Assembly (NCBI RefSeq): GCF_026239655.1
Contig: NZ_JAPIVO010000003.1
Span: 682,001 to 746,000, forward strand
DNA: 64,000 bases
Direction: 5' to 3'
DNA from: Pedobacter sp. MR2016-24
GTDB taxonomy: Bacteria; Bacteroidota; Bacteroidia; Sphingobacteriales; Sphingobacteriaceae
Part shown: positions 25,120 to 33,268 of the stretch, piece by piece
Layout: each line of letters starts with the position of its first letter
Position numbering within the stretch: position 1 is the stretch's first letter
The notes under the pieces: generated by a model
What the model was told of the DNA's origin: nothing
Databases searched by the model: none
The model's input: only the letters and a program-made list of their open reading frames with translations
Program-made: the position numbers and the translations under genes

Positions 25120-26601
25120 ATGTATCAGACTGTTATCATCAACTTTCCTGGAGGGATAATCTCACCAGGCAACCTGTACAACATCTTGAATGCAGCAGCA
25201 AAAGCGAAAATTCACTTCATCCGTTTTGGTCTCCGCCAGCAGTTATTAGTAGATACGGCAACCTACAATTTTGATCTGTTTACAGCTGAACTTGATTACC
25301 TCAGCATAACTTATCATTATGGGAGCAATATATTTCCGAACATCATCAGCTCCTACCCCGCAGAAGAAATATTCATTCAAAAAACCTGGCTCACTGCAGG
25401 CGTGTACAAAGATATTTTTGATGACTTTGATTTTAAACCCACGCTGAAGGTTAACATTTGTGATAGCCACCAGAGTTTTACACCCCTGTTAACGGGAAAT
25501 ATCAACTGGATCGCCTCTTCGAACTGCGAACACTACTGGCATTTAATTATACGCTTTCCCAAAACCAATGTAACCTACGAGTGGAACCAGTTATGTTACA
25601 CGAATCACATTGCTAATCTCACTAAGGAAATAGAGCACATTGTTAAAGACAATCCAGAAAAGTTTATTGACAATGCAAACGCCAGGGGTGAAATGCTGTT
25701 TAACTTGCTGGATCTGGAAACTTATATACTTCGCCCTGCGGATCATGCCCTATCTTTATCCGCGTTCAACCTGCCTTACTATGAAGGATTGAACCGGTAC
25801 AACAACAAGTATTGGTTAGGAATTTATTGCAGAGATGAATTGTTTAACGTCTCTTTCCTGATGAAGTTATGCCAGCTTTGTCTCGACACCAAACTGGGAC
25901 AGCTCTGCTGCACCGCCTGGAAAACCATTATCATCAAAGGGATTGAGGAGAAAGACAAAAATCGATGGAATACTTTGCTGGAAGAATTCCAGGTAAATAT
26001 GCGGCATGCCGCTAATGAACTTAATTTCCAGGTAGAAGACCATTGCACTGAAGGTTTAATACTTAAAAATTTTCTCGTAAAACACCTGAGTATAGATGAC
26101 ACCAGAACTTTTGGAATCTGCTTTGGGATAAAAACCCGTAAAAAAAGCGAAATTTTCAGCAACATACTCATCAGGAAACGCCACCTCATTAATATGATGG
26201 GCCTGGGTTTGTTTCCTGTATATGATATTTTATGCGCAAAAGATTTTAATCCCAACCAGCGAACAGGTGAAATATTCAGTAGCGGTAACCCCCTCTTTAT
26301 CTTACCTGAGCAGCTCAGGCGCGCAATATTCAGGTTCTACAAACATCGGCTGTCTGTCATGAACAATATGGTGATTAATTACCAATCCAAACCGGAAGAA
26401 ATACAGAAAAATGAAGATCAGTGCTTATACCAATGCAGTAACTGTTTGACAGTGTACAATGAACTGATTGGGGAAACCGAAAATAATATTGAACCAGGTA
26501 CCGCATTTAAAGATTTGCCTGATGCTTATCAATGTCCACTTTGCGAAGGTGAAAAGGCAGATTTCAGTGAAATTAGTCTGGCGGCATTACGTCTACACTA
26601 A
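25120..26601 (+). CDS. Rubredoxin fused to a degenerate nitrite/sulfite-reductase-like protein
   Basis: An unusual two-part protein of 493 residues. The C-terminus (about 434-485) is a full rubredoxin: YQCSNC, then GTAFKDLPDAYQCPLC, giving two C-x2-C pairs for one iron. Residues 1-~390 resemble the nitrite/sulfite reductase scaffold: a ferredoxin-like half at the start (INFPGGIISPGNLYNILNAA, then HFIRFGLRQQLL), a second half near 115-160, and a repeat of the pattern near 225-300. The siroheme/[4Fe-4S] cysteine motif (C-x5-C with C-x3-C), intact in NirB here, is not visible. It may be an electron carrier or assembly partner for the nitrate or nitrite reductase. Last gene of the nitrate run; its 3' end overlaps mobA by 9 bp. 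Confidence 0.75.
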   Translation: MYQTVIINFPGGIISPGNLYNILNAAAKAKIHFIRFGLRQQLLVDTATYNFDLFTAELDYLSITYHYGSNIFPNIISSYPAEEIFIQKTWLTAGVYKDIFDDFDFKPTLKVNICDSHQSFTPLLTGNINWIASSNCEHYWHLIIRFPKTNVTYEWNQLCYTNHIANLTKEIEHIVKDNPEKFIDNANARGEMLFNLLDLETYILRPADHALSLSAFNLPYYEGLNRYNNKYWLGIYCRDELFNVSFLMKLCQLCLDTKLGQLCCTAWKTIIIKGIEEKDKNRWNTLLEEFQVNMRHAANELNFQVEDHCTEGLILKNFLVKHLSIDDTRTFGICFGIKTRKKSEIFSNILIRKRHLINMMGLGLFPVYDILCAKDFNPNQRTGEIFSSGNPLFILPEQLRRAIFRFYKHRLSVMNNMVINYQSKPEEIQKNEDQCLYQCSNCLTVYNELIGETENNIEPGTAFKDLPDAYQCPLCEGEKADFSEISLAALRLH

Positions 26602-27180
26602 TGGACTCATTTCCGAAGGAAAATTGAAATTATTAAAAAATTGTTCATCAGCTGCACTCAACCGACTTTCAAGAACATTTAACTGCTGTAGTACAAATTT
26701 CATACTCGGCTTCTCAATTTCATTGTTTTGAAACATCAGCAGAATCTTTTTTAGCCCCCGGGATTTGTAAATCCCACACAGCGGCTCCTGCTTGCCGGCA
26801 TTATTGAAAATATAGGCATCGTAATCGTGGAGAGTCTTATAGGCATCAAATATGATGTTCAGCAACCGATTTGTGATCAATGGCAGATCGCAGGCCAGCA
26901 AGAACAGATCTTCTTCCGGAGCCGACATATGTGCAGATAATGTACCCAACAATGGTCCTTTCATGTCAATTGCAGCATCATCTGCAAGGAGTTGTTCCGT
27001 GCTAAAATGCTTTGTGTAAGTGACCTGCTGCACTGCGTTAACGGATATTTTCACCGGAATTACAAGTTTATGCAATTTGTCGCCCGCCAACTGTGCCCAG
27101 GTTTTATCCTGATAAGTTAACAATCCCTTATCGGAACCCATCCGCAAGCTCTGTCCGCCACATAAAATGATTCCCAACAT
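26593..27180 (-). CDS. mobA: Molybdenum cofactor guanylyltransferase
   Basis: Adds GMP to molybdopterin to make the bis-MGD cofactor that the nitrate reductase needs. The nucleotide-binding N-terminus is clear (MLGIILCGGQSLRMGSDKG), as is the metal-binding LLACDLPLI. 195 residues. It lies 10 bp downstream of the FNR-type regulator gene and converges on the rubredoxin-fusion gene with a 9-bp overlap. Its place beside nasA links cofactor supply to enzyme production. Confidence 0.92.
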   Translation of the reverse strand: MLGIILCGGQSLRMGSDKGLLTYQDKTWAQLAGDKLHKLVIPVKISVNAVQQVTYTKHFSTEQLLADDAAIDMKGPLLGTLSAHMSAPEEDLFLLACDLPLITNRLLNIIFDAYKTLHDYDAYIFNNAGKQEPLCGIYKSRGLKKILLMFQNNEIEKPSMKFVLQQLNVLESRLSAADEQFFNNFNFPSEMSPLV

Positions 27181-27190
27181 AATACTCTTT

Positions 27191-27874
27191 TTATCCGTTG
27201 CTTAATTCTTTCAACCCTGCTTCATCAACAATCCCAATCATTTTTCCTTTAACCCTGATCAATTTCTCACCAAGTAACTCATTCATGATTCTAAAAACTG
27301 TTTCGTAAGTTGTTCCGGTAAAAGCCGCCAGATCTTGTCTGCTCAGCTCTAAACTTAGAAAACCTTCTGTGTTTAATCCAAACTGATCTCTCAGATCTAA
27401 GATCGCTTCAGCTAACCTGCTTTTAACAGACATCAGTGCCAGTTCTCTCATCCTTTTCTCTGAATTGTGCAGTTCATCGGCATAAAACATTAACATCCCG
27501 TAAGCAAATTCATGGTTAACTTTTAAGGTGGTTTTAAAAAACGCTATATCCACAAAACACAACTGTGTATTTTCCAGTGCGGTGGCAGAGATGGGATAAG
27601 TCGAGATTGAGCTGCTGATTCCCCTGTGACCAAAAATGGCACCATCATTAGCAAAGCGTAAAATAAGTTCTCTCTCCCCCCACTGTTTATGAACTTTTAC
27701 ATTTCCGGACGTCACAAAATAAACACCACTTACCGGATCGCCTTCTTTGATAATCACTTCACCTTTTTTGGCAATAAAGTTTTTCTTGTGTGCGGCGATT
27801 GCAGGATGCCACTCTTTCAAGGAGAGCCGGCACATGAAACAGGATTCCAGATTACAAGTGGTGTTTTTTTTCAT
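27191..27874 (-). CDS. Crp/Fnr-family regulator with FNR-type cluster cysteines
   Basis: A cyclic-nucleotide-binding-fold regulator of 227 residues with a winged-helix DNA-binding end (LSRQDLAAFTGTTYETVFRIMNELL). Near the N-terminus are C7, C12 and C15, and C106 falls in LCFVDIAFF, where E. coli FNR has its fourth ligand (VCEIPF). So four cysteines could hold an oxygen- or NO-sensitive [4Fe-4S] cluster. The spacing C-x4-C-x2-C differs from E. coli FNR. Its gene precedes mobA in one unit, opposite the nitrate operon, and is the prime candidate for controlling it. Cluster binding is inferred, not shown. Confidence 0.85.
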   Translation of the reverse strand: MKKNTTCNLESCFMCRLSLKEWHPAIAAHKKNFIAKKGEVIIKEGDPVSGVYFVTSGNVKVHKQWGERELILRFANDGAIFGHRGISSSISTYPISATALENTQLCFVDIAFFKTTLKVNHEFAYGMLMFYADELHNSEKRMRELALMSVKSRLAEAILDLRDQFGLNTEGFLSLELSRQDLAAFTGTTYETVFRIMNELLGEKLIRVKGKMIGIVDEAGLKELSNG

Positions 27875-27892
27875 TAGTAAATAATTGTATTC

Positions 27893-27967
27893 AATTGTTA
27901 TGAAGCTACCACGATCATTTTCATTGCTGTTTGTGAGCCGTATGCTCGTGGTGGTTTCATTACAATT
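27893..27967. repeat. Long imperfect inverted repeat upstream of the FNR-type gene
   Basis: The 22-bp arms at 27893-27914 and 27946-27967 match at 19 positions (core ATGAAGCTACCACGA against TCGTGGTGGTTTCAT) around a 31-nt centre. It begins about 20 bp upstream of the regulator start. It could be a terminator for rightward or leftward transcripts, an operator or the footprint of a small mobile element. Confidence 0.55.
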
Positions 27968-28067
27968 ATATAGTATCCAACAAAAATATAACTAAAAAGG
28001 ACAAATAGTTTAAATAACGATCATGCAGATCAATATCCTGTAAAAATTCACGAAATGTATCTTCATT

Positions 28068-28207
28068 TTGATAGCAATGGTTTTTCCTGAAATAACGGTC
28101 ACATTTTCTGTTAACAGTTCATTGATCGTTCGGAACAACGACTCATAAGAAGCCATGTAAAAGAAGCAAGATCCTGCCTGCTCAGTTCAATAGCAATAAA
28201 ACCTTTC
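28068..28207 (-). pseudogene. Broken 3' fragment of a second Crp/Fnr-family gene
   Basis: The minus strand encodes pieces of a Crp/Fnr C-terminus in two frames: [16 protein letters not shown], then after a frameshift MASYESLFRTINELLTENV and ISGKTIAI. These match the intact regulator next door (EGFLSLELSRQDLAAFTG, TYETVFRIMNELLGEKL, KGKMIGI). Only the helix-turn-helix region is left. It abuts the truncated panB reading frame. Confidence 0.75.
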
Positions 28208-28699
28208 ATCTTTAGCGCGGAGTCCGTAAGTGCCAAACTTATTAATGGATTGTGGAGTCAGGCCAAGGTGTCCCATAACAGGTATTCCCGCACTAAGGAT
28301 AATTTTGACGGAGTCTATAATCTCTTCACCACCCTCTAGTTTTACGCCATGAGCACCGGATTCTTTCATAATGCGTATAGCCGAATTCAAGGCGTTTTTT
28401 GGATCTCCCTGATAGGTACCAAATGGCAGATCTACCAGTACGAATGCGCTTTTAATTGCTCTTACTACACTTTGCGCATGATAAATCATATGATCCAGTG
28501 TAATAGGAAGAGTGGTTCCGAAACCGGCCATCACATTTGCCGCCGAATCGCCAACAAGAATCATATCTAATCCGGCCTGATCGAGCACAGTAGCCATTGA
28601 AAAATCATAGGCAGTAAGTACAGCGATTTTTTCTCCTCTCGCTTTCATCGCCTGCAACGTATGCGTAGTAATCTTTTTAATTTCTTTATGTTGTGACAT
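28187..28699 (-). pseudogene. panB: 3-methyl-2-oxobutanoate hydroxymethyltransferase, truncated
   Basis: PanB makes ketopantoate for pantothenate and coenzyme A. The N-terminal ~163 residues are well conserved ([70 protein letters not shown]) and include the metal-binding aspartates. The normal protein has about 265-275 residues; here it stops after GLRAKDE followed by five unrelated residues, at the junction with a Crp/Fnr fragment. The last ~100 residues of the barrel are gone, so activity is unlikely. It follows the MarR gene by 5 bp. An intact panB would be expected elsewhere. Confidence 0.85.
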
Positions 28700-28704
28700 A
28701 GTCT

Positions 28705-29202
28705 TTATGAATTATTACGCTCGCGTAGTTTCTTTTGTTCATCTACTCTGGTTAGCAAAGATTTTTTGTCCAGAAGTGTCTCCCATTCTTCGATAGCCTC
28801 CCAAAGGTTGTGTTGTGCTTCAGCGATAATGGTATCAATAGCAGCATTAATATCTGCACATTGTATTTTCATCGGTCCTGACATTTCTTCTCCTTTTTTG
28901 GTTAGTGCCACTAACGTTCTTCTTTTATCTGCAGCCCCTTTTATTTCCTGAACCAATCCGGTCACTGTCATTTCCCTGATGAGTTTGCTTACCGATGGCT
29001 GCGAATGCCCTATTTTATGGGCAATCTCTGTAATGGTATGTTCTCCATCTTCTGCCAGAACAAAAAATACAGGGAACCATTTTGGGGAGAATTCCACTTC
29101 ATATAGTTCGTAAATCCGGACTGCATCATCAGTAATCCTTGCAGTCATCAAACGCAGCCTGCTTCCCAAAGCCATCTTTCCCGTTTTTTCAAACAATTTC
29201 AT
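28705..29202 (-). CDS. MarR-family transcriptional regulator
   Basis: A winged-helix repressor of about 165 residues. The DNA-binding part is [49 protein letters not shown], with the DxR wing (ADKRRT) typical of MarR. ATG 29202 ([15 protein letters not shown]) is preferred; ATG 29214 is also in frame but lies inside the operator. The promoter at 29232-29262 places the transcript start near 29225, which fits either. It heads a unit with the panB remnant and is divergent from an aldo-keto reductase gene that it may control. Confidence 0.85.
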   Translation of the reverse strand: MKLFEKTGKMALGSRLRLMTARITDDAVRIYELYEVEFSPKWFPVFFVLAEDGEHTITEIAHKIGHSQPSVSKLIREMTVTGLVQEIKGAADKRRTLVALTKKGEEMSGPMKIQCADINAAIDTIIAEAQHNLWEAIEEWETLLDKKSLLTRVDEQKKLRERNNS

Positions 29203-29212
29203 ATAGAACAAC

Positions 29213-29262
29213 ATTTACATAACCAGTTATGCAAATGTAAATAAGTTATTAAGTTTAGCAAA
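29213..29262 (-). promoter_or_regulatory. marR promoter with overlapping MarR-type operator
   Basis: On the minus strand TTTG (29262-29259), 19 nt, TACATTTG (29239-29232) is an exact Bacteroidota TTTG-N19-TAnnTTTG promoter. A 24-bp palindrome at 29213-29236, with core CATAACCAGTTATG and ATTT/AAAT ends, covers the -7 box and the expected start site. This is a strong case for autorepression. Confidence 0.7.
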
Positions 29263-29391
29263 TTATTATTCCATCCTCGCTGTTCTGACCGACTTACCTG
29301 AGCTACTCAGACAACTAAATTGAGCCATAAAGGAAAGCTGTTACGCTATATAAAGCTGAGATTTGACTTGTTAATCATTTAAAACAAAGCA

Positions 29392-30363
29392 ATGACAACA
29401 ATAGAAAAAATAAAACTTGGTAAAGATGGTCCGCTTGTTTCCAAACTCGGATTAGGCTGCATGCGTATGTCTTCAACCTGGGGTGGTCCGGTAAATGATG
29501 AAAATGAAAGTATTGCTACCATTCAGGCGGCATTAGACAGCGGCATTAACTTCCTGAACACCGGAGACTTCTATGGGAACGGACACAATGAATTACTGAT
29601 CAGCAAAGCCCTCAAAGGTCGCAGAGAGGATGCTTTTATCAGCGTCAAGTTTGGTGCAATCTTCCATAATGGTCAATGGATTGGGCTGGATCTTCGTCCC
29701 ATTGCGATAAAAAACTTCATTAACTATTCTTTGGTACGTCTTGGAATTGATACCATTGATCTTTATCAGCCCTGCAGAATGGATAACAGTGTTCCTGTAG
29801 AAGATATAATCGGAACTGTTGCCGACCTGATCAAAGAAGGAAAGGTACGTTACCTGGGTGTTTCGGAAATTACTGCAGAGCAACTGCGAAAAGCAAATAG
29901 CATTCACCCAGTGACGGCTCTGGAGATAGGTTATTCATTAGCTGATCGCCAGATTGAAGCTGATTTGCTTCCTGCTGCTAAAGAATTGGGTATCAATGTA
30001 GTCGCTTTCGCCAACACTGCAGAAGGATTACTGACGGGTGAGATGAAAGCTCCCCTTGCGGAAAATGACTACCACAACCATTTCTCACGTTTTCAGGGAG
30101 ATAATCTGCTGAAGAATCTGGAGAAAGTAGAGGTACTGAAAACGCTGGCGAAGGTAAAAGGATGCACACCAACACAATTAGCGATTGCCTGGGTAAATGC
30201 ACAGGGCGATCATATCATGCCGCTGGTAAGCATGAGCCGCAGATCGCGCTTGCCGGAAAACATAAAGGCGATGGAAATCGTATTTACTGCTGATGAATTG
30301 AATATCCTGAATACAAATTTTGCTTCAGGATCAATACTGGGCAGCACATACCTGCAACGTTAA
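29392..30363 (+). CDS. Aldo/keto reductase
   Basis: An NADPH-dependent carbonyl reductase with a TIM barrel, 323 residues. Catalytic residues are visible: Asp and Tyr in NTGDFYGNGHNE, Lys in ISVKFG. The usual histidine position reads LYQPCRMD, the YQPxRxD form typical of one subfamily. The C-terminal cofactor region is LVSMSRRSRLPENIKAM. It ends just before a strong terminator, and an AraC gene follows. It is divergent from the MarR gene, whose operator is in the shared spacer. The substrate is unknown. Confidence 0.9.
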   Translation: MTTIEKIKLGKDGPLVSKLGLGCMRMSSTWGGPVNDENESIATIQAALDSGINFLNTGDFYGNGHNELLISKALKGRREDAFISVKFGAIFHNGQWIGLDLRPIAIKNFINYSLVRLGIDTIDLYQPCRMDNSVPVEDIIGTVADLIKEGKVRYLGVSEITAEQLRKANSIHPVTALEIGYSLADRQIEADLLPAAKELGINVVAFANTAEGLLTGEMKAPLAENDYHNHFSRFQGDNLLKNLEKVEVLKTLAKVKGCTPTQLAIAWVNAQGDHIMPLVSMSRRSRLPENIKAMEIVFTADELNILNTNFASGSILGSTYLQR

Positions 30364-30367
30364 CAAA

Positions 30368-30397
30368 TCGGGGCTCTACTTGAAGCCCCGACTTTTT
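30368..30397 (+). terminator. Intrinsic terminator of the aldo/keto reductase gene
   Basis: TCGGGGCT, 8-nt loop, AGCCCCGA, then CTTTTT. A perfect 8-bp GC-rich stem with a T-run starts four bases after the stop codon. Confidence 0.85.
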
Positions 30398-30410
30398 ATA
30401 TCTTTACGTA

Positions 30411-31223
30411 ATGATCAATCCGACTGAAATAATTCCGGGCGTACTCTTTTATTCCTATTACTCATCGCTGAGGAAGGAAAAAGTAGCATTTCTGGAGCAT
30501 AACATGCTGGTGTTACAGGTTTCAGGCCGTTTTACAATGGAAACTGCCAGCGAGAAGTTCTCTATGGAGCGGGGAGAGATGTTATTGATTCGCAGAAATC
30601 AATTGGGAGAACTTACTAAAACACCATTAAATGACGAGGGCTATCAAACCATCGTCATTTGTCTGAAAGAAGATTTACTTAGGCAGATTGTACTGGAGGA
30701 ACAAATAGAAACCGGAAAAAAATACACCGGCCCTAATAATATCATTATTCCTGGAAATGATTTCCTGGATGCTTTTTTCAAATCGGTCATCCCCTACGTA
30801 CGGCATTCAGAGCAAAACGTAACCAATGCTGTGGGTATGCTGAAAGTGAAGGAGGCTGTACTGTTGCTTCTCCATACCCTGCCCCATCTTAAGGATTTTC
30901 TATTTGATTTTTCCGAGCCTTACAAAATCGATCTGGAAAAATTCATGCTGAGTAATTACCATTTCAATATCCCCATCGAGAAATTTGCACGCCTTACAGG
31001 AAGAAGTCTCGCCGGATTTAAGCGAGACTTCCAAAAAATTTTCAATATGGCACCACGGGCCTGGCTGCAGGAAATAAGGCTGACTGAAGCCCGGCACCTG
31101 ATCGAAAAAAAGCATAAAAAACCATCTGCTATTTATCTGGATCTGGGTTTTGAAAGCCTTTCACATTTCTCTCATTCTTTTAAAAAGAAGTTCGGCAAAA
31201 CACCTACCCAGTGGTTAGTTTGA
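30411..31223 (+). CDS. AraC-family transcriptional regulator
   Basis: A 270-residue regulator with C-terminal AraC helices (IPIEKFARLTGRSLAGFKRDFQKIFNMAPRAWLQ and PSAIYLDLGFESLSHFSHSFKKKFGKTPTQWL). The N-terminal sensor has LLIRRNQLGELTK, a cupin-like strand pattern. It is of the same architecture as the AraC at 13688. It starts 13 bp after the terminator of the aldo/keto reductase, so it is probably transcribed separately or by read-through. It converges on the lipoprotein gene with a 2-bp gap. Confidence 0.87.
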   Translation: MINPTEIIPGVLFYSYYSSLRKEKVAFLEHNMLVLQVSGRFTMETASEKFSMERGEMLLIRRNQLGELTKTPLNDEGYQTIVICLKEDLLRQIVLEEQIETGKKYTGPNNIIIPGNDFLDAFFKSVIPYVRHSEQNVTNAVGMLKVKEAVLLLLHTLPHLKDFLFDFSEPYKIDLEKFMLSNYHFNIPIEKFARLTGRSLAGFKRDFQKIFNMAPRAWLQEIRLTEARHLIEKKHKKPSAIYLDLGFESLSHFSHSFKKKFGKTPTQWLV

Positions 31224-31225
31224 GA

Positions 31226-32887
31226 TTAAGTTTTTGGTATTGGCCTGCGGCAGTATTCAGACCAGTCTATACCGGTTTTTTGTGCAGCCATAGTACCGAT
31301 CATATTAGCATTGGTATTTATCGAATTCCACTTGTACCATTTAGTATTAACGCTTGCAGTACCGGACACACCATTAACTAAGCGCAAACGGTAGCTGAAT
31401 TTCGCTTTCCGGGTAGCCTCTCCATTATAAAGAAAGTCATTATTGGTGATCACTGCAACAACAACTCCGTTTGCAGGCGGAGCAGTTAAATTCAGTACAC
31501 ATTCACCTTGAGATACATATGCACTGTAAACTGCATTCCCGGTCGTTGAACGGTAAACCAACTGGCAGGTCATGTGCTGCCCGATAGGCTGAAAGTTCAC
31601 TTTAACCTGGGTAGCTCCGTTTTGGACCGTCAAAGGAATCTGATTGGCGCCCGACCAGCCCGGTAGCGTAACGGTATCTGGTTTGAGCACATTGTTAGTG
31701 TTTGTAGTTTTCGCGTAAGGCGTAACGATCCAGGGTGTTACCTGTTGCAAAGCGGGCTGCCATTCTTCGGCTATCGAACTGCCAAAGTTATTATCAATCA
31801 GGGCGGTGTACGCAGCACTCCATTCCCCCATATCTACTGTAGCCTGTTTTGCCCTGTACTCAGTAATCAGTCTCCGGGTCTGCGCCGCTCCTATTCCTTC
31901 AGAAAGCCCTTCCAGCACACGTTTCTGAGAGTACCTCCATAGCCATGGCACTGCTTTATTACCTAGCCTCAGACCAAGAAATGTAGGAAAAACACTACTG
32001 TACTGTTTACCGCCGAGTAACCTGCGCCAGGTGCATACCTGCTGATTTCCATTAAATAAATTTACACCTTCTGCAGACGGCCCGCCAAAACTTCCATCAA
32101 GCAACCAGCCGGAATAACATTCGATTGGCATAAAAGGCGCAATAGCATCACCGGCACCTAACCACCCAAGTGTACTGTAATTTCCATTCCTTGCCGCATC
32201 TGCTGTTTGCTGAAACCAAACGTTGCCACCTTCATGAAACCATGCCGCATTTTTCAATCCTTCATAATCTGCTAGTAATGCATGTATACCTTCATGGATC
32301 ATCGCTGAACGCTGATTGGCAGCATCGGGGTAAGGACAGGAAGGGTCAAATGAATAAACCGGATAATATGATGCCAGTACAATAGGCCAGTTCTGTCCGT
32401 TATAATTTACGGCGCTCTGCCAGCCGCCAAGTGCCGTATTTGGCGCATTGTCGGTACACAATCCGGAACCGTAAAGGTATATGGATGAGTAGTAACCATT
32501 CCTTGCACGTTTATCCATCGGCCAGCCCATCGTGTCACGGAAATAGCTGAATTCTGCATCAAAATAATCAAGCATCGGCTGTATCGCTGCCGGAGTGACC
32601 AGGGAATTGGCATTTGGCCCCCATCTGAAACACCACCAGTCGCCCTTAAGTGTTCCGGCAACATTAGCACAATCGTTAAGTACCTGGGTTGGCGGATTCA
32701 ATGCAGGGTACTCACTGGTGAAGTCATAACTGATGCCAGGGGAATAAACCGGCCATGAAAAAGGATCTCCGACCAGGGCCTGACTGGAGAGCGTAGTTTC
32801 TACTTCCTTAACTTCGAATTTTTTGCAGCTGTTAAATGACAAACAGAGCAGTGCACTTACAATTGTAATTGATAACGTTCTTTTCAT
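31226..32887 (-). CDS. Lipoprotein with a zinc-metallopeptidase-like HExxH motif
   Basis: An exported lipoprotein: signal LSITIVSALLCLSFNSCKKF with the lipid-attachment Cys at about 20. The middle has MIHEGIHALLADY, a HExxH-type zinc motif, followed 18 residues on by WFHEGGNVWF, which could give the third ligand as in gluzincin-like peptidases. The rest is rich in Trp and Tyr, and the last ~150 residues look like a beta-sandwich (VQNGATQVKVNFQPIG). It may belong to an uncharacterised Bacteroidota family (DUF6055-like is a guess). A surface protease or glycan-binding protein is possible. 553 residues; single-gene unit. A TATATTTG -7 box lies at 32964-32971. Confidence 0.6.
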   Translation of the reverse strand: MKRTLSITIVSALLCLSFNSCKKFEVKEVETTLSSQALVGDPFSWPVYSPGISYDFTSEYPALNPPTQVLNDCANVAGTLKGDWWCFRWGPNANSLVTPAAIQPMLDYFDAEFSYFRDTMGWPMDKRARNGYYSSIYLYGSGLCTDNAPNTALGGWQSAVNYNGQNWPIVLASYYPVYSFDPSCPYPDAANQRSAMIHEGIHALLADYEGLKNAAWFHEGGNVWFQQTADAARNGNYSTLGWLGAGDAIAPFMPIECYSGWLLDGSFGGPSAEGVNLFNGNQQVCTWRRLLGGKQYSSVFPTFLGLRLGNKAVPWLWRYSQKRVLEGLSEGIGAAQTRRLITEYRAKQATVDMGEWSAAYTALIDNNFGSSIAEEWQPALQQVTPWIVTPYAKTTNTNNVLKPDTVTLPGWSGANQIPLTVQNGATQVKVNFQPIGQHMTCQLVYRSTTGNAVYSAYVSQGECVLNLTAPPANGVVVAVITNNDFLYNGEATRKAKFSYRLRLVNGVSGTASVNTKWYKWNSINTNANMIGTMAAQKTGIDWSEYCRRPIPKT

Positions 32888-33220
32888 AGTTGTAGGTTTT
32901 AATGAAAGATGAGATTACGATTTGAAAATATGCTGATAATTAAATGTGTATTCGACGCTTATTCAAATATAAAAATCAGCCATATACTTAACCTGCAACA
33001 TATTAACATATTATAGTATATTTTTACCTCAACAAAATTACATGTTAACTATTTACACTGAATAATCCTTATTCATAACAAGTACATCAACTTAAAAAAC
33101 ATCGAATACATTACTAAAACACACAAAACACTGATAGACTTACATTTGAATGAAGCAACAAACACTTCAGCCTCTCCCGGCTATATTTTTTGGCTCTAAA
33201 AATGGAAATTAACATTTATC
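32888..33220. other. AT-rich divergent spacer
   Basis: No gene was found between the lipoprotein gene and the tetR operator. On the minus strand TATATTTG at 32971-32964 fits the Bacteroidota -7 box for the lipoprotein gene, with no clear -33 partner at the standard distance. Confidence 0.45.
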
Positions 33221-33251
33221 ATATAAGTGAATGAATATTCACTTATATTTG
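33221..33251 (+). promoter_or_regulatory. TetR operator overlapping a -7 promoter box
   Basis: Perfect 12-bp arms ATATAAGTGAAT and ATTCACTTATAT around GAAT (33221-33248). The box TATATTTG (33244-33251), a perfect TAnnTTTG, overlaps the right arm. It lies 20 bp before the TetR start at 33269, a standard autorepression layout. Confidence 0.7.
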
Positions 33252-33268
33252 TAGAAGAAAATAAACAC

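Noticed and set aside
32170..32670. Short frames on both strands inside the lipoprotein gene
   Set aside because: They overlap a long frame with signal peptide and HExxH motif, and have no domain of their own.
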